Below are positions 9,239 to 20,500 of a stretch of 64,000 nt of DNA, in pieces (position 1 is the stretch's first letter; each line of letters opens with the position of its first letter). A program made the position numbers and the translations under genes. This DNA is from Megaera_A sp965233855. GTDB lineage: Bacteria; Pseudomonadota; Alphaproteobacteria; Rickettsiales; Rickettsiaceae. The stretch lies in NCBI GenBank assembly GCA_965233855.1, contig OZ247586.1, positions 558,001-622,000 of the forward strand, in the 5' to 3' direction. The notes beneath the pieces are model-generated. The model did no database searches. It saw only the letters and a list, made by a program, of their open reading frames with translations, and was not told the DNA's origin.

Positions 9239-11697
9239 TGCAAAATATAATAGGATGTATAGACGGTCAATATTTGAAGCATTTTTTAATGCTCGCGGTA
9301 TTTTTACGCCGTGTTTTGGATTTTCTGTTTATTTTTAGTACGTTCTTAAAGACTAAATTTTTAGCTCTATTTTTGTGCTTTATTATTTCTTTCGGAAGTT
9401 TTTCTCATGTGGTTTTTGCAGCTGTAGAAGAAGAGGCGTATGAAGCAACTAATAGTGTTTTGGATACAATACTAGATACTTTAACAGGTCTAACATGTGA
9501 AACTCAAGGTGTTGGTAATTTACTTCGATCGGAATTTTCTCATACATGCATACCTGCTTCATTTTTTACTTTTCGGATCGCAAACATTATTTCCCCTCGT
9601 TTATACGCAAATACTTTCTTGAGAGTTTATATTAATGATGATGAACTTTTTCCCGGTGCATGTGAGAGAGGGAATAGGATTGAGTTCAATGACCAAAAAT
9701 TAAGTTTTTCTCTATGTAGTAATACTAAGCTTGCTGTTGCAAGAGTTGGAGCAATTGCCAAATCTGCAGTGATTATAGCAAAAGCAATATTTGTTGAAAC
9801 CGATATTTGGCAAGAAATACTTGATGCTTGGGATATTCCTAAAGAAGATTTTCATAATGTACATCGTGATGTAAGAGAAGGCGTAAGTGGAACTATGTTT
9901 GATATTGGGATAATTCCGGTATTGCCATGGAAGGTCATTAAAGAAAAAGATAAGATGTGTGTTGCCACGCAGAGTTTTGCTGGATGGATTCCCATTGGTT
10001 GTAAATATATTAAAGAACCGTTTCCAGTTTCAATATATGCAGATTTTTTAGATGTTAGCCCGGAAGGAATTGGTGAACTTGAGAAGTTAACTTCTCTGAC
10101 CACATGTGGAAATATGGGTGGGTGCTATAAAAGAGCATATGAAAACTCTCGTGCTACGATAGTTATGACTGGGCCTCTAATTGAGTGTGTACGAGAGATG
10201 ATTGCGAAATTAATGATTAGTTCTGCTGTATGTAGTTTTGACGATGTTAAAAATGTGCTTGGTAGTAATTCTAGGGTAACAAGTGCGTTATTTCAGTTTC
10301 AGAAAAATATGCATAAAGCGGTCAGTGCAATGCTGACTTTATATGTGATTATGTTTGGTTTTAGAATTGTTCTTTCTGGTAATGTTCCTGAAAAAACTGA
10401 ATTGGTAAATTTTGGTGTTAAGTTCTTGTTTGTCACATATTTTGCGGTAGGTATTAATATAAACCCTGGTTCTGGGAATGATTTAGACAGAATGGATGGA
10501 ATGATTCAATGGGCATTTCCATTTTTGTTGGATGGGATGAATCAATTAGCAAGTTGGATTATTAATGCAAGCCCTAGTGAATTATGTAAATTTAATGATA
10601 TATATTATCCAGATTCCTTAAGGCATTTGCAACTTTGGGACTCTTTAGACTGTAGAGTAAGCCATTATCTTGGTTTAGATGCAATGCAAACTATGCTTGT
10701 TGAGAATGCATCAAGGCATCATGATTTTTCAAGATTAGATATTCTGAGTTTTCCGATTCCTCCATATATATATTTATTAATTCCAGCTGTTATATCTGGC
10801 AATTGGACGTTAATATCTTTGGCTATAATGTATCCATTATTAATAATTTCTGTAGGTGCATTTATAGTTAACGCAACAGTTGTATGTATGATTTCAATTG
10901 TTATTCTTGGGGTGTTAGCGCCTTTGTTTGTGCCAATGTATTTATTTAATTATACCAAGGGATATTTTGAGTCATGGGTAAAATTACTAATATCATTTAT
11001 GCTGCAACCAATGGTAGCTGTTGTCTTTATGACGACGATGCTAGCAGTGTATGATTTTGGTTTTTACGGTACATGTAAATATGCAAAAAGAGACTTTAGT
11101 TATTCGGGAACAGGGTTTTCAACTGGTGATACTGCACTTGCAAATGCTGTAGCTCCAATATCGGATGGTAGATCTGTAAGATATTTCTTTGTTGATCAAG
11201 ATTGGGGGAATTATTCAGAAGAAGAGGCTAGAGGGTGTAAGGAAAGTTTAGGTTTCATATTAAATAATCCGTTCCAATTCCTCGCTGACTTGGGAACAGA
11301 TTTTGCTACCGAGGCGGTTATGCCTTGGATTGAAGATGCAAGTGGTGAAGAAGAGAAGAAGAGGTTCAGTTTCCTTGACGGGATTGCCGCGTCTCCAGGT
11401 ATGTTCTTTGACATGATAGAGTTAATTTTTGAGAAAATTAAGAAATTAGCAATAGCATTACTTACTGCATGTTTAATTCTCTACCTCATGTATCACTTCA
11501 GTGAGAGCTTAGCTGAATTTGCTGCCGATATGACGGAAGGAGTCTCGCTTGGAAATATGGCTATTAAACCTCAGACAATATTTAAAGCTGGAATGGCGGC
11601 AACTTCAGCAGCTGGAGGAGGCGGTGGTGCAAAAGATAAACTTTCCGCAGGAAGAGGTGGTGCTACAGATAAAATATCTACAGGCGGCGGGAGCTAA
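9238..11697 (+). CDS. rvhB6a: VirB6-like type IV secretion channel protein (RvhB6a), C-terminal tail frameshifted
   Basis: Polytopic inner-membrane channel component. The N terminus is a long hydrophobic signal region ending near HVVFAAVEEE (about residue 60). A Cys-containing extracytoplasmic domain follows to about 350. The VirB6/TrbL core starts at MLTLYVIMFGFRIVLSG (about 363) and includes LGVLAPLFVPMYLF and YFESWVKLLISFMLQP. The frame ends at TAA 11695 after a Gly-rich tail with DKLSAG and DKISTG repeats. The +1 frame carries on the same kind of tail to 12046, so the protein was probably about 115 residues longer. It is the first of five tandem VirB6 genes, as in Rickettsia. Confidence 0.9.
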   Translation: MQNIIGCIDGQYLKHFLMLAVFLRRVLDFLFIFSTFLKTKFLALFLCFIISFGSFSHVVFAAVEEEAYEATNSVLDTILDTLTGLTCETQGVGNLLRSEFSHTCIPASFFTFRIANIISPRLYANTFLRVYINDDELFPGACERGNRIEFNDQKLSFSLCSNTKLAVARVGAIAKSAVIIAKAIFVETDIWQEILDAWDIPKEDFHNVHRDVREGVSGTMFDIGIIPVLPWKVIKEKDKMCVATQSFAGWIPIGCKYIKEPFPVSIYADFLDVSPEGIGELEKLTSLTTCGNMGGCYKRAYENSRATIVMTGPLIECVREMIAKLMISSAVCSFDDVKNVLGSNSRVTSALFQFQKNMHKAVSAMLTLYVIMFGFRIVLSGNVPEKTELVNFGVKFLFVTYFAVGININPGSGNDLDRMDGMIQWAFPFLLDGMNQLASWIINASPSELCKFNDIYYPDSLRHLQLWDSLDCRVSHYLGLDAMQTMLVENASRHHDFSRLDILSFPIPPYIYLLIPAVISGNWTLISLAIMYPLLIISVGAFIVNATVVCMISIVILGVLAPLFVPMYLFNYTKGYFESWVKLLISFMLQPMVAVVFMTTMLAVYDFGFYGTCKYAKRDFSYSGTGFSTGDTALANAVAPISDGRSVRYFFVDQDWGNYSEEEARGCKESLGFILNNPFQFLADLGTDFATEAVMPWIEDASGEEEKKRFSFLDGIAASPGMFFDMIELIFEKIKKLAIALLTACLILYLMYHFSESLAEFAADMTEGVSLGNMAIKPQTIFKAGMAATSAAGGGGGAKDKLSAGRGGATDKISTGGGS

Positions 11698-12046
11698 AGA
11701 TGCTATTTCAACGGGTGCTGGTGGAGCTTCTGGTGCCGCTGGAGCTGGTGCTGTAGGCGGAGCTGGTGCTGGAGGAGGTGCGGGTGCCGCAGGAGGCGCT
11801 GCTGGAAATGCAGCGGGCAGTACAGCAGGAAGTAGTGCGGCAGGAGCAGCTGGTAGGGCAGGTTCAGGGGTTGCTAGGAAAGCACTTGAAGCTGGTTTAG
11901 AAAAAGGTAAGGAAATTGTAAAAAATACAGTGGAAGAAAAGGCCGAGGAAGTTAAAGATATTGCAGGTCAGGCTGTTGGTGAAACTACTGATTCTGCTGG
12001 GCCAGATATAGAAGATTCTGTTTCTAAATCTGTGAAAGATAAGTAA
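11690..12046 (+). pseudogene. detached C-terminal tail of RvhB6a in the +1 frame
   Basis: From GGA at 11690 the frame reads GAKDAISTGAGGASGAAGAG, then a long Gly/Ala/Ser run, then a charged helix (KALEAGLEKGKEIVKNTVEEKAEEVKDIAG is the region) and ends at TAA 12044. The DAISTG unit continues the DKLSAG/DKISTG repeats of the upstream frame. One extra G in the GGCGGCGGGAGC run at 11683-11694 would explain the shift. It has no start signal of its own. It could be a real mutation, a site of frameshifting, or a sequencing error. Confidence 0.7.
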
Positions 12047-12068
12047 TAATTGGGTTATATTGATTTAT

Positions 12069-14186
12069 ATGAGAACGGTGATAAATAAAGTATTAATAGT
12101 ATTCGTGCAGAGTGTGCTTGTTTTAAGCGCACACTTTGCTCATGCTGATACTTTTGGAGATAGCTGTTCTGCATTACCTCTTTTTGATACAACAGAATAT
12201 CTAGTGAATGATACAGCGTATGGCTATCTTCAACAGAATATTGATATGAAGACTTATGTTGATGATGCTTGTGATAAAGGTAGTTCAGAGTTTAAATTTT
12301 GTATAAGAAATGCTGCAGGTGCGGCTAATTATTGTTCGCCTGTGACGATGAATATAGGTGATATTAGTACTTTAGGATCCATTAATGCTAATCCAGCTAT
12401 TGGAGGAGATCCATCATTAAAGGATATTGTTTTGGAAGTTAGAGCGGTTGAGAATGAAGTTTGTCTCTTAATGCCAACTTCTAGAGGGATGCTTCCTCTC
12501 ATGTGTAGAGATGGTATAGGGGAGGAGTTAGTCCAAGAAGGTGAATCGGAAGTTTGTAAAACTCTTGGTCAATCATGTTATGACGGTAGGAGTAAAAGTC
12601 AATCGCTACTTAGTTTTTCTGGATTAACAATTCATTGTCTGAGAGATACCTTAAACAAAGTGTTTTATGTTGGAGATGAATGTCCAAGAATTGAAGAGGA
12701 TTTGACTTATACAATGTTGCAGCCTTTTCCAGCGTTTCAAGACGCAATGAAAATGGCGGTAAGGGCTGCCTTAATATTATATGTAATAATATATGGTTTT
12801 AGAATAGCAATGAATGGTGAATATGCGCATATAGATAAAGTAGCATTATTTGTTATCAAGTTTTTGCTAGTTACCTATTTTGCTGTAGGGCTTGGTGAAA
12901 CTTCATTTGAGTCAGGAAAAGAGGTTAGTAAAAATGGAATGACGGGGTTTGCATTGCCTGTATTAGTGGAAACAACATCAAATTTTACTGAAATTGTTTT
13001 TATGGCGGGTGGTTCGCAAGGGTTATGTGATTTCGATGCATCTAAATACGAATCTGGTTATGAGTTTTATAAGGTATGGGACGCAATTGATTGTCGCATT
13101 GGTTATTATTTAGGAATGCAGATTTTATATAATATGGGAACAGTGTTGAATTCATTGTCAAGTACAGTTGCAGATGGTGTTTCAGGGAGTCCAGCAAATT
13201 TGGGAAGTGAAGGGTCTGATGGTATAGAAGCTTTATCTAAAATTGGTGCATTTACATTCTTTTCAGTGATGTTTGGGATGTTTATGGCTGGACAAATAGT
13301 GATTGTTTTAATGGGTTTGTTGTTTGTGGTATTTTTTGTGTCAGTTCTATTATATTTTATGACGGCATATTTGGTTTGTATGGTTACACTCTATGTTATG
13401 GCTTATATCTCACCGATTTTTATTACAATGGCATTATTTGATCGAACAAAAGCTTATTTTGACTCTTGGTTAAAAATAGTTGTTTCTTGTACTCTGCAAC
13501 CGGCCGTAATAGGAGGGTTTATTGCGATATTACTTACGGTATATGACTCTGCAATTTATGGTAATTGTGAATTCCAAAGGCACGATTACAATGTAGGAGA
13601 GTTTAATTTTAGTACTTTTGAGCTTCGGGAACCAGCTGTAGAAGTTGAAAAATGTCATGAAAGCTTAGGCTTTAAGTTAATGAAATATTATTTAGGTCAA
13701 GGCTGGGAGAAGAAGATAGTAATTATTTTTGAAATTGTAAAAATCAATGATTATTTGAATATGGCGCTAAGCTTAATTTATGTCATGATTTATGTATTTA
13801 TATTCTACTTCTTTGTGAAGACCATTAGTGAATTTGCAGCTGATTTAACGGGTGGGCCAAGTATGGCCACGGTAACCGTATCCCCAAATGCTCTTATTGA
13901 TAAAGTAAAAAACCTTGCTATGGCAGCAATATCTGTAGCAAAAGCTGCGGTTAAGGCTAAAACTGGTGATAAGCAAGGGGCAATGGAAGATCTAAAAGAA
14001 GCAAAAGATAAAGCAAGTGAAGATACGACTTCTAATAGGGGTGGTGCAAGTGATAAAATGTCTGCTGGCGGTGGAAAAGAAGGTGGAATTAGTGGTGCAA
14101 CTGATAAAATTTCTGCTGGCGGTGGCGGCGGTAAATCTCCAATGGGTGGCGGTGGTGGTAAACCACCAATGGGAGGAGGTGGCTAA
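12069..14186 (+). CDS. rvhB6b: VirB6-like type IV secretion channel protein (RvhB6b)
   Basis: The start at ATG 12069 gives MRTVINKVLIVF... with a signal peptide likely cut after AHA near residue 29; a TTG at 12060 would add three residues. An extracytoplasmic region with many Cys runs to about 225. The VirB6 core begins at ALILYVIIYGFRIAMNG (about 236) and continues with IAMNGEYAH, a membrane block near 400-470 and YFDSWLKIVVSCTLQP. The tail (about 620-705) is Gly-rich with GASDKMSAGGG and GATDKISAGGG units like those of RvhB6a. The stop overlaps the next start (TAATG). Confidence 0.9.
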   Translation: MRTVINKVLIVFVQSVLVLSAHFAHADTFGDSCSALPLFDTTEYLVNDTAYGYLQQNIDMKTYVDDACDKGSSEFKFCIRNAAGAANYCSPVTMNIGDISTLGSINANPAIGGDPSLKDIVLEVRAVENEVCLLMPTSRGMLPLMCRDGIGEELVQEGESEVCKTLGQSCYDGRSKSQSLLSFSGLTIHCLRDTLNKVFYVGDECPRIEEDLTYTMLQPFPAFQDAMKMAVRAALILYVIIYGFRIAMNGEYAHIDKVALFVIKFLLVTYFAVGLGETSFESGKEVSKNGMTGFALPVLVETTSNFTEIVFMAGGSQGLCDFDASKYESGYEFYKVWDAIDCRIGYYLGMQILYNMGTVLNSLSSTVADGVSGSPANLGSEGSDGIEALSKIGAFTFFSVMFGMFMAGQIVIVLMGLLFVVFFVSVLLYFMTAYLVCMVTLYVMAYISPIFITMALFDRTKAYFDSWLKIVVSCTLQPAVIGGFIAILLTVYDSAIYGNCEFQRHDYNVGEFNFSTFELREPAVEVEKCHESLGFKLMKYYLGQGWEKKIVIIFEIVKINDYLNMALSLIYVMIYVFIFYFFVKTISEFAADLTGGPSMATVTVSPNALIDKVKNLAMAAISVAKAAVKAKTGDKQGAMEDLKEAKDKASEDTTSNRGGASDKMSAGGGKEGGISGATDKISAGGGGGKSPMGGGGGKPPMGGGG

Positions 14187-17100
14187 TGAAAAGTGATAAA
14201 TTAGTAATTATTGGCGCTTTAACTCTTGCTGCTATCATATTGATGATAGTTCTTTGGATAATTGCAATTATCGGAGCAATGGACTTAACTGATGGTTGTT
14301 TATATAGATATAATTTTGAAGATGATAACTCTATTTCTAGCTCATCAAGTTTAATGAATTCTGTAACTTTAAAGGCAAATGGGAATTATACTGCTTTAAG
14401 TTCAGACTCTAGCAGTGGTTTAGCATTGGATCCTAATACATATGGAAAATGGTTGAATACTAATTTAAGATTAAATAGTGATCAAAAAGTAGATGTGTTG
14501 GTTAAAGGTGAGATAAGTTTATGTAAAGCTTATATACCAGCCTATAATTTACAAAAAACTACTCATTTGGATAAAGATGGAGGGTTAATAGAGATTCCAA
14601 GAGTTGAAGATAAAGGTGCTGCTGCCATAAATCTAATATTTGATTCAAGAAAGGATGAGTGGAGAAATTTAACCCAATTATTTAAGAATGATCGCATAGT
14701 AGTTGGGATTCATCCAGATAAAAAATCTACGGCAGGTGCTAGCAGTGTATATAATAATTTCGAGAAAAGAGTCGAGAGCGCTGATTGTACCGAAGGAAAG
14801 AGAGCGTATAACCCAATTTGTGGAAGATATTCAATTTGGAATAGTGGGTCTAGCTATACAGATAAATGTAGATATGTTGCAGAATGTTATGAATGTAACC
14901 ATAGACGGGTTTGTAAAGGTTGGGATGTTTGGGGGTGGTGTGTAAAAGGTTATAAAACAGTGTGGGATTGGTGTGGTTGTTATGAGAATGTATCTGGAAC
15001 GCCACCTGAGCCTTATCAAAATGATGGGAAATATACATCTCCATGGGTTGCTGATGTTAATGTTTTAAGTACTTCACTAGTTAAAGATTGTAGAAATAAT
15101 CAGACTTATGTTGATGGTGATTGGCAAAATGAAAAATATTTTTGGTTCTCAGCAGATACTGCAACTGGTTTATTATATAGATTTGATGCGAATGAGAACC
15201 CTACAAACAAAAAAAATAGAGGTGGTAATTTTGGTTACTCAAAAATTGATTCTGATCAATCATCTTTAAGTCCTGGGGCTGATTATCGTATTATTAGAGA
15301 TCAAATATATACTGCAAAAGATGTATCTTACTTACAATATCGTAATCATGATGGAGATGGTTATTTTGGTGATAATACAGGTGGTTATGTTTTAAATATT
15401 AAGCAAACAAAATGTCGTAGAACAAATGGTAATAGCTTTAATGATACTTTTGCAGGACGGGGTAATGTTCAGTATGTCATAGGTAGTTATGGTAAAAATC
15501 CAAATACAGATATGTCTGGCGTAACGATTAGAAATATTTTACTTGATGCAAATGGTTCTGGAAGCATTACAGCTCCTAGTGATGAGGAGGGATATTTGTG
15601 GTTTAAAATTAATAATGATCCGAATGATTATAAAGATAGTTTTGGTCAGTATAGAGTGGATTTTACAACTACAATTGATCAAGGAGGTTTTTTTCATGAT
15701 GTGTTAGATCCGTTTTTCCAAGGGTTTAAAGATAAGATTCAAGGTGCTGCAGAGCAAATATTTAAGAATATGACTTGTTATAAGGGAATAAGTGGTTCTG
15801 GAAATTGCACTAATTTCTTTAATTATATAAAAGGACTCCTTTCATTGTATATCATGATATATGGTATGATGTTTTTGATTGGTATGGTGCAAATTAGTCA
15901 AACTGATTTAGTGATGAGAATTATTAAAATTGCATTTGTTGCTGGATTATTGAACGATACAACATTCGAATTTTTTAATACTTATGTATTTGATTTTGTT
16001 ACAGGTTTTACAGATGATATAATCGCAAATATGGCCGGTTATAGTATTTTCTCAGGCAGTACAACCATTTCAAACCCATTCATGTTCCTAAATGAAGTAA
16101 TGACAAAGATTTTCTTGAGCTCAACATTTATTGCTCAAATTATGGCATTACTTTCAATGGGAATAAACGGGGTTTTATATTTTATTCTAATAATAGTCTG
16201 TCTTGGAATAGTAGTTATTGTATTGCTCAGATCAATAGCTGTTTATCTGATGGCATTTATGGCTATTACTGTTTTAATAGGTCTTACTCCATTATTTTTA
16301 ACATTCATTTTGTTTGAAAGAACATTCTACTTATTTGACAATTGGGTGAAATTTACATTTAGGTATATGTTAGAACCTGTGATTTTGCTTGCTGGAATTA
16401 TTATTCTTACTCAGTTATTTACTATCTATTTAGACTTTGTTATTGGCTATAGTGTGTGTTGGAAGTGTGCAATTCCACTTAAATTGCCTTTCCCTGCCAT
16501 TGAAGGATTAACGCCAGCATTCCTTGATGTAGAAATATTTTGCTTTAATTGGTTTGCTCCTTGGGGTTTTGACCATAGAAGTAGCCAGATGGGATTAAAT
16601 ATGCAAAATATGATTGTTCTTTTGATGATTGTATATTGCATGTGGGGTTATCTTGATTTCTCAGGTAACATTGTTGCAAGACTTGCTGGTAGTGCAGGTG
16701 GACCATCTGCAACAGGTATGGGTAAATCAATGTCTAGTGCTATTGAACAGAAAGCTTTATCAAAAGTTGGTCTTGATCAGCAGGGTAGAGCTCAAATTAA
16801 AAGCCAAGCGAAAGAAAGGCTTAAAGGAATGGAGAAAAGTAATAAGAGGAAGCCGATTGATTCAGGTAATAGACATGACGTAAAGCCTCCTACTGGAGGC
16901 GGTGGCAAACCTGGTGGTGTTGACTCTAAAGCAGGTGTTGAAAAAATGGACCCTAAAGCTGCAAAAAATGCTGCTGGTGGTTTGAGTGGTGGTAGTTCTA
17001 CAGGAGGTGTTGCCTCAGGAGCGGCTGGTGGAGCTGCATTAAATGCTGCGTCTAGTACATCTAGTTCTACTGGTGGCAGTGCTGGTGGGGCATCAAAGTG

Positions 17101-17524
17101 GAAATCAGGAGCTTCATCCGCAGCTAAAGCTACAACTAGTGGAGCAAAGATGGGTGCTCATAGATCATCTTCAGCTTCTGTTGCTGCTGGATCTACTGGT
17201 GTTGGAAGTTCTGCTAAAAATTTAGCAAGTAATGCTGCAAAAAGAGGTGGAGCACATTCATCTGTTGGAGGAGGTGAAAATGCTGGAAATAAAGGTGGCT
17301 TTGGCAGCGTGAAACCTTCTAGAGGTCTTGGTAAATCGGGTGTTACAATGGGTAAAAAACCTCATTCTGATAGTTCGAAAGGAGCAGGAGCGGGTGAATC
17401 TAAAGGAGATGTGGATAAATCTGGAAAAAAATCTAAGGTTCAAAGATCTTCTTTGGAATCCACAGCAAACACAGAAACTAATGGCTCTGGATCAGATGGC
17501 TCAAATAATGAGGGTAGTGATTAA
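14186..17524 (+). CDS. rvhB6c: VirB6-like type IV secretion channel protein (RvhB6c), large ectodomain
   Basis: This protein has 1112 residues. An N-terminal membrane segment (about 5-31) is followed by an extracytoplasmic domain of roughly 500 residues. That domain includes a Cys- and Trp-rich patch at about 198-262 with nine Cys (for example CYECNHRRVCKGW and WDWCGC). The VirB6 core starts at LLSLYIMIYGMMFLIG (about 550) and contains LTPLFLTFILFERTFYLFDNWVKFTFRYMLEP. The last 250 residues are a low-complexity Ser/Gly/Ala/Lys tail with an MGAHR motif shared with RvhB6d. The ectodomain makes it a candidate for substrate or surface contact. It overlaps rvhB6b by one base. Confidence 0.9.
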   Translation: MKSDKLVIIGALTLAAIILMIVLWIIAIIGAMDLTDGCLYRYNFEDDNSISSSSSLMNSVTLKANGNYTALSSDSSSGLALDPNTYGKWLNTNLRLNSDQKVDVLVKGEISLCKAYIPAYNLQKTTHLDKDGGLIEIPRVEDKGAAAINLIFDSRKDEWRNLTQLFKNDRIVVGIHPDKKSTAGASSVYNNFEKRVESADCTEGKRAYNPICGRYSIWNSGSSYTDKCRYVAECYECNHRRVCKGWDVWGWCVKGYKTVWDWCGCYENVSGTPPEPYQNDGKYTSPWVADVNVLSTSLVKDCRNNQTYVDGDWQNEKYFWFSADTATGLLYRFDANENPTNKKNRGGNFGYSKIDSDQSSLSPGADYRIIRDQIYTAKDVSYLQYRNHDGDGYFGDNTGGYVLNIKQTKCRRTNGNSFNDTFAGRGNVQYVIGSYGKNPNTDMSGVTIRNILLDANGSGSITAPSDEEGYLWFKINNDPNDYKDSFGQYRVDFTTTIDQGGFFHDVLDPFFQGFKDKIQGAAEQIFKNMTCYKGISGSGNCTNFFNYIKGLLSLYIMIYGMMFLIGMVQISQTDLVMRIIKIAFVAGLLNDTTFEFFNTYVFDFVTGFTDDIIANMAGYSIFSGSTTISNPFMFLNEVMTKIFLSSTFIAQIMALLSMGINGVLYFILIIVCLGIVVIVLLRSIAVYLMAFMAITVLIGLTPLFLTFILFERTFYLFDNWVKFTFRYMLEPVILLAGIIILTQLFTIYLDFVIGYSVCWKCAIPLKLPFPAIEGLTPAFLDVEIFCFNWFAPWGFDHRSSQMGLNMQNMIVLLMIVYCMWGYLDFSGNIVARLAGSAGGPSATGMGKSMSSAIEQKALSKVGLDQQGRAQIKSQAKERLKGMEKSNKRKPIDSGNRHDVKPPTGGGGKPGGVDSKAGVEKMDPKAAKNAAGGLSGGSSTGGVASGAAGGAALNAASSTSSSTGGSAGGASKWKSGASSAAKATTSGAKMGAHRSSSASVAAGSTGVGSSAKNLASNAAKRGGAHSSVGGGENAGNKGGFGSVKPSRGLGKSGVTMGKKPHSDSSKGAGAGESKGDVDKSGKKSKVQRSSLESTANTETNGSGSDGSNNEGSD

Positions 17525-17528
17525 GAAT

Positions 17529-20500
17529 ATGAAATCAATTCGCCTTTTATTTATATCTATGATTTTGTCGGTACAATTATGTGCATCGGCTTTAGGTGAT
17601 AGTGAGCGTTTTGGCTGGATGGATAGTAGTATGGGATCACTAGGTTCACTTTTTGGTTGTATTGAAGTTCCAGTATTTGCTGGAATTCACCAATCTTCGC
17701 ATGCATTAAATTTGGATGACACGGGACAATGGAGACCAACTGGAATAAGAGTCGAAGAGGACAAGTTGCTTCAAATTGAGTGGTTAACAAAAGGAGTGCT
17801 GCCAAGACCGAGTAGATATAAAGTAATGTATAGAATTGATCCAAGATTTTCTATGCCGCAAATATTTATCCAAAAATTTGATATAGAAACGGGTGAGTTT
17901 GTTTCAGATTTTCATCAATTTAAAGGAGGGCAACTTTTAAGATATCAAGATGTTCCAGAGATGACTTTTGAACAAAGAATTATAGATTATACAGATTATT
18001 TTAAATTTAATGGTCGCTCGAAAATACCAGTTAAAATAAATGATGTAGTGAATATTACTTTAGATAAAAATAGCTCGTTTTATAGTAGTTCATTAGGGAC
18101 TGGCGGAGAGCTAGGTATAGGATCGGAATTGTTGTCAGTCTACACCAAAACTTCAATACCATCGAATCGGATATTTTATAGTAATCCTATTCAGTTTTGT
18201 AAAGATGCTATAGAAGTTACGCATCCTAATCAAGTTACTAATTGCCAAACATTTGATGATTTATATTGGGATACTGGTATAAATTGGGATACATATCTTG
18301 GAAAAATAGAAAATACTGGGATTAGTGCAACGAAGTGGGCAAATATGCCTGCATGTCTTGATAATACAACTGGTATGAATAATGACCCAATCTGTCATTA
18401 TAATTTAGGTAGAGGAATGGCAGTTAGTGTTGGTGGAACAATAGTAAAATCTGAAACTCAAAAATTCTCACATTCACCTTTTACTGGAAAAGATTTTTTC
18501 TATTACAAATCTGATGTTGATGGTGATCTAGAATTTAAGTCACCATGGGATATTGTGGGGATGTATAATGGTGGTGAGCAATTAATGGAAAATTGGGCGG
18601 GTTTACCACCTTCTCCAGACTATGATTCATTCAATGCATATATGACAGCATTAAAGCCATCTCAAAGTATGAATTTTCTTTATATGGGTAGATATATGAT
18701 GGAAATAGAAATAGGAAACTCAGTTAATACTGTAAATAAAGAAGATCTTAAAGCAATAAAAGTTGAATATTATATTTCTGACACTGCTATTCCAAATAGT
18801 GGAACTACAGGCGTTTCAATTGATCAAGATTTTAGAGGTAATGCGGATGCAAGTGGATTTTTGTGGCTAAGAGTTATTAGGCCAAATGCTGAAATGTCAG
18901 GTGCAATTCAAGTGCGCACAGCCAATTACACGGGATCTACATGGTTTTCTGATGTGGTGTATAATAAGCTCGTAAAACCGCTTAGAGATAAATTTAATGA
19001 ATTATCTGAAGTCATATATCGTAAATTGATTAGTAATGTTGCTCTACAAAATATTGCAAAAGCAATGTTGATTATTTATATAATAATTTATGGTTTAACA
19101 TTCCTGGCTGGTGCAACACAAGTTACTACAACGGATATTGTTGTTAGAGTATTAAAGATTGGTGTTGTTGTTGCGTTATTTAGTGAAACTAGTTGGAGAT
19201 TCTTTAATCAAAATTTATTCAATGTTTTTGTTGAAGGAACGGAATATTTGATGACAACTGTAATTGGAGTTACTAGTTCGACTGGAAATATTTTTGGCTT
19301 TATTGACCCAATTATAGAAAAATATACTAACGGAACGGTTTGGGGGTTGTTATTTATTCAATTGTTGCAGATTCATAATGGTTTAACATTTTTTGCGATG
19401 ATGACAATCTATTCAATTTTAATATTTTTTAGAGCAGTTCTTCAGGTTATAGTAGGGTATTGTCTTGCATTTTTAGGATTGGCTGTAATGATCTCTTTAG
19501 CTCCATTTTTTATTATCTTAATACTATTTGAACGTACTAAAAGTATGTTTGATAATTGGATCTCTACAATGTTTAGCTACATGATACAGCCAACTATTTT
19601 ATTAATATTTTTCTTATTGATTGATCAAATAATGGGAGAAATAATTACAAGGACAGTTGTTAGGGCTTGCTGGGATATATTAATACCAATTAGAATAGGT
19701 TTGGATTTAAATCATATGTCCATACCTATTAGCTTTTCATTTACATTGCCATTCCTTCCAGGTATTCCTTTCTTTGTACCAGAGGTACGAGATATTGGTA
19801 CAATTGACGATTTCTTCCTTGCGCCTGGTACATTCTCAATGTTAGCAACATCATCATTTTTGTTCTTTGCATTGTGTAAGCTGGCGGAAGGTTTAGTTGA
19901 TTATGTTACATTAGTTGTACAATATCTAACAAATGTACTTGCGTCACGTCAGGATGGTAAATTGCAAAAAGGAATGAATCCTATTAAAGATATTACAGGA
20001 GATCTTGGTAAGCTCGCTAGCCCAGTAACTGGAGCAGCTAAAGGTGTTGGACGTTTTGCTAAAGAAAAATTAATTGATCAAAAAATATCTCGCAAGGCGG
20101 GTAGTAGTGATGGAGGATATGTTGATTATGGTGCAATTAAAAAGCCAAATGCTGCTGCTGACCCATCAAAAGCTAAGGAAGCTAGCAATATTGGCAAAAA
20201 GAAGACGGGAGATAGTGCAGAAGGAAAAAGCAGTGATGCGAAGAGAAATGCCTGGAAAGCAGCTAAAAAACCAGGGCAGGGTGGTTCTGGTGGCGCTGGA
20301 GCTAGTGGAGCTGCTAGTGCTGCTACAGGTTCAGCTGCTCAGTCAAGTGCAAATATGGATACAGCAAAAGCTAGTTCATCTAAGAAAGCGCCAGCCATGG
20401 GAGCGCATAGAAAGGGCTTAGCAACTGCAAGTAGCGCTGCTCAGATAGCTGCAAGTAAAGGTAGTAGTGCTGCAAAATTAGCGGCAAGAGGCGGTGATGG

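Noticed and set aside
16545..16730. Antisense and alternative-frame ORFs within the rvhB6 genes
   Set aside because: All lie inside long well-supported coding frames and show no start signals or family features.
17328..17528. 67-codon upstream extension of the rvhB6d frame inside rvhB6c
   Set aside because: The low-complexity tail leaves other frames open. The signal peptide begins at 17529, so the extension is an artefact.
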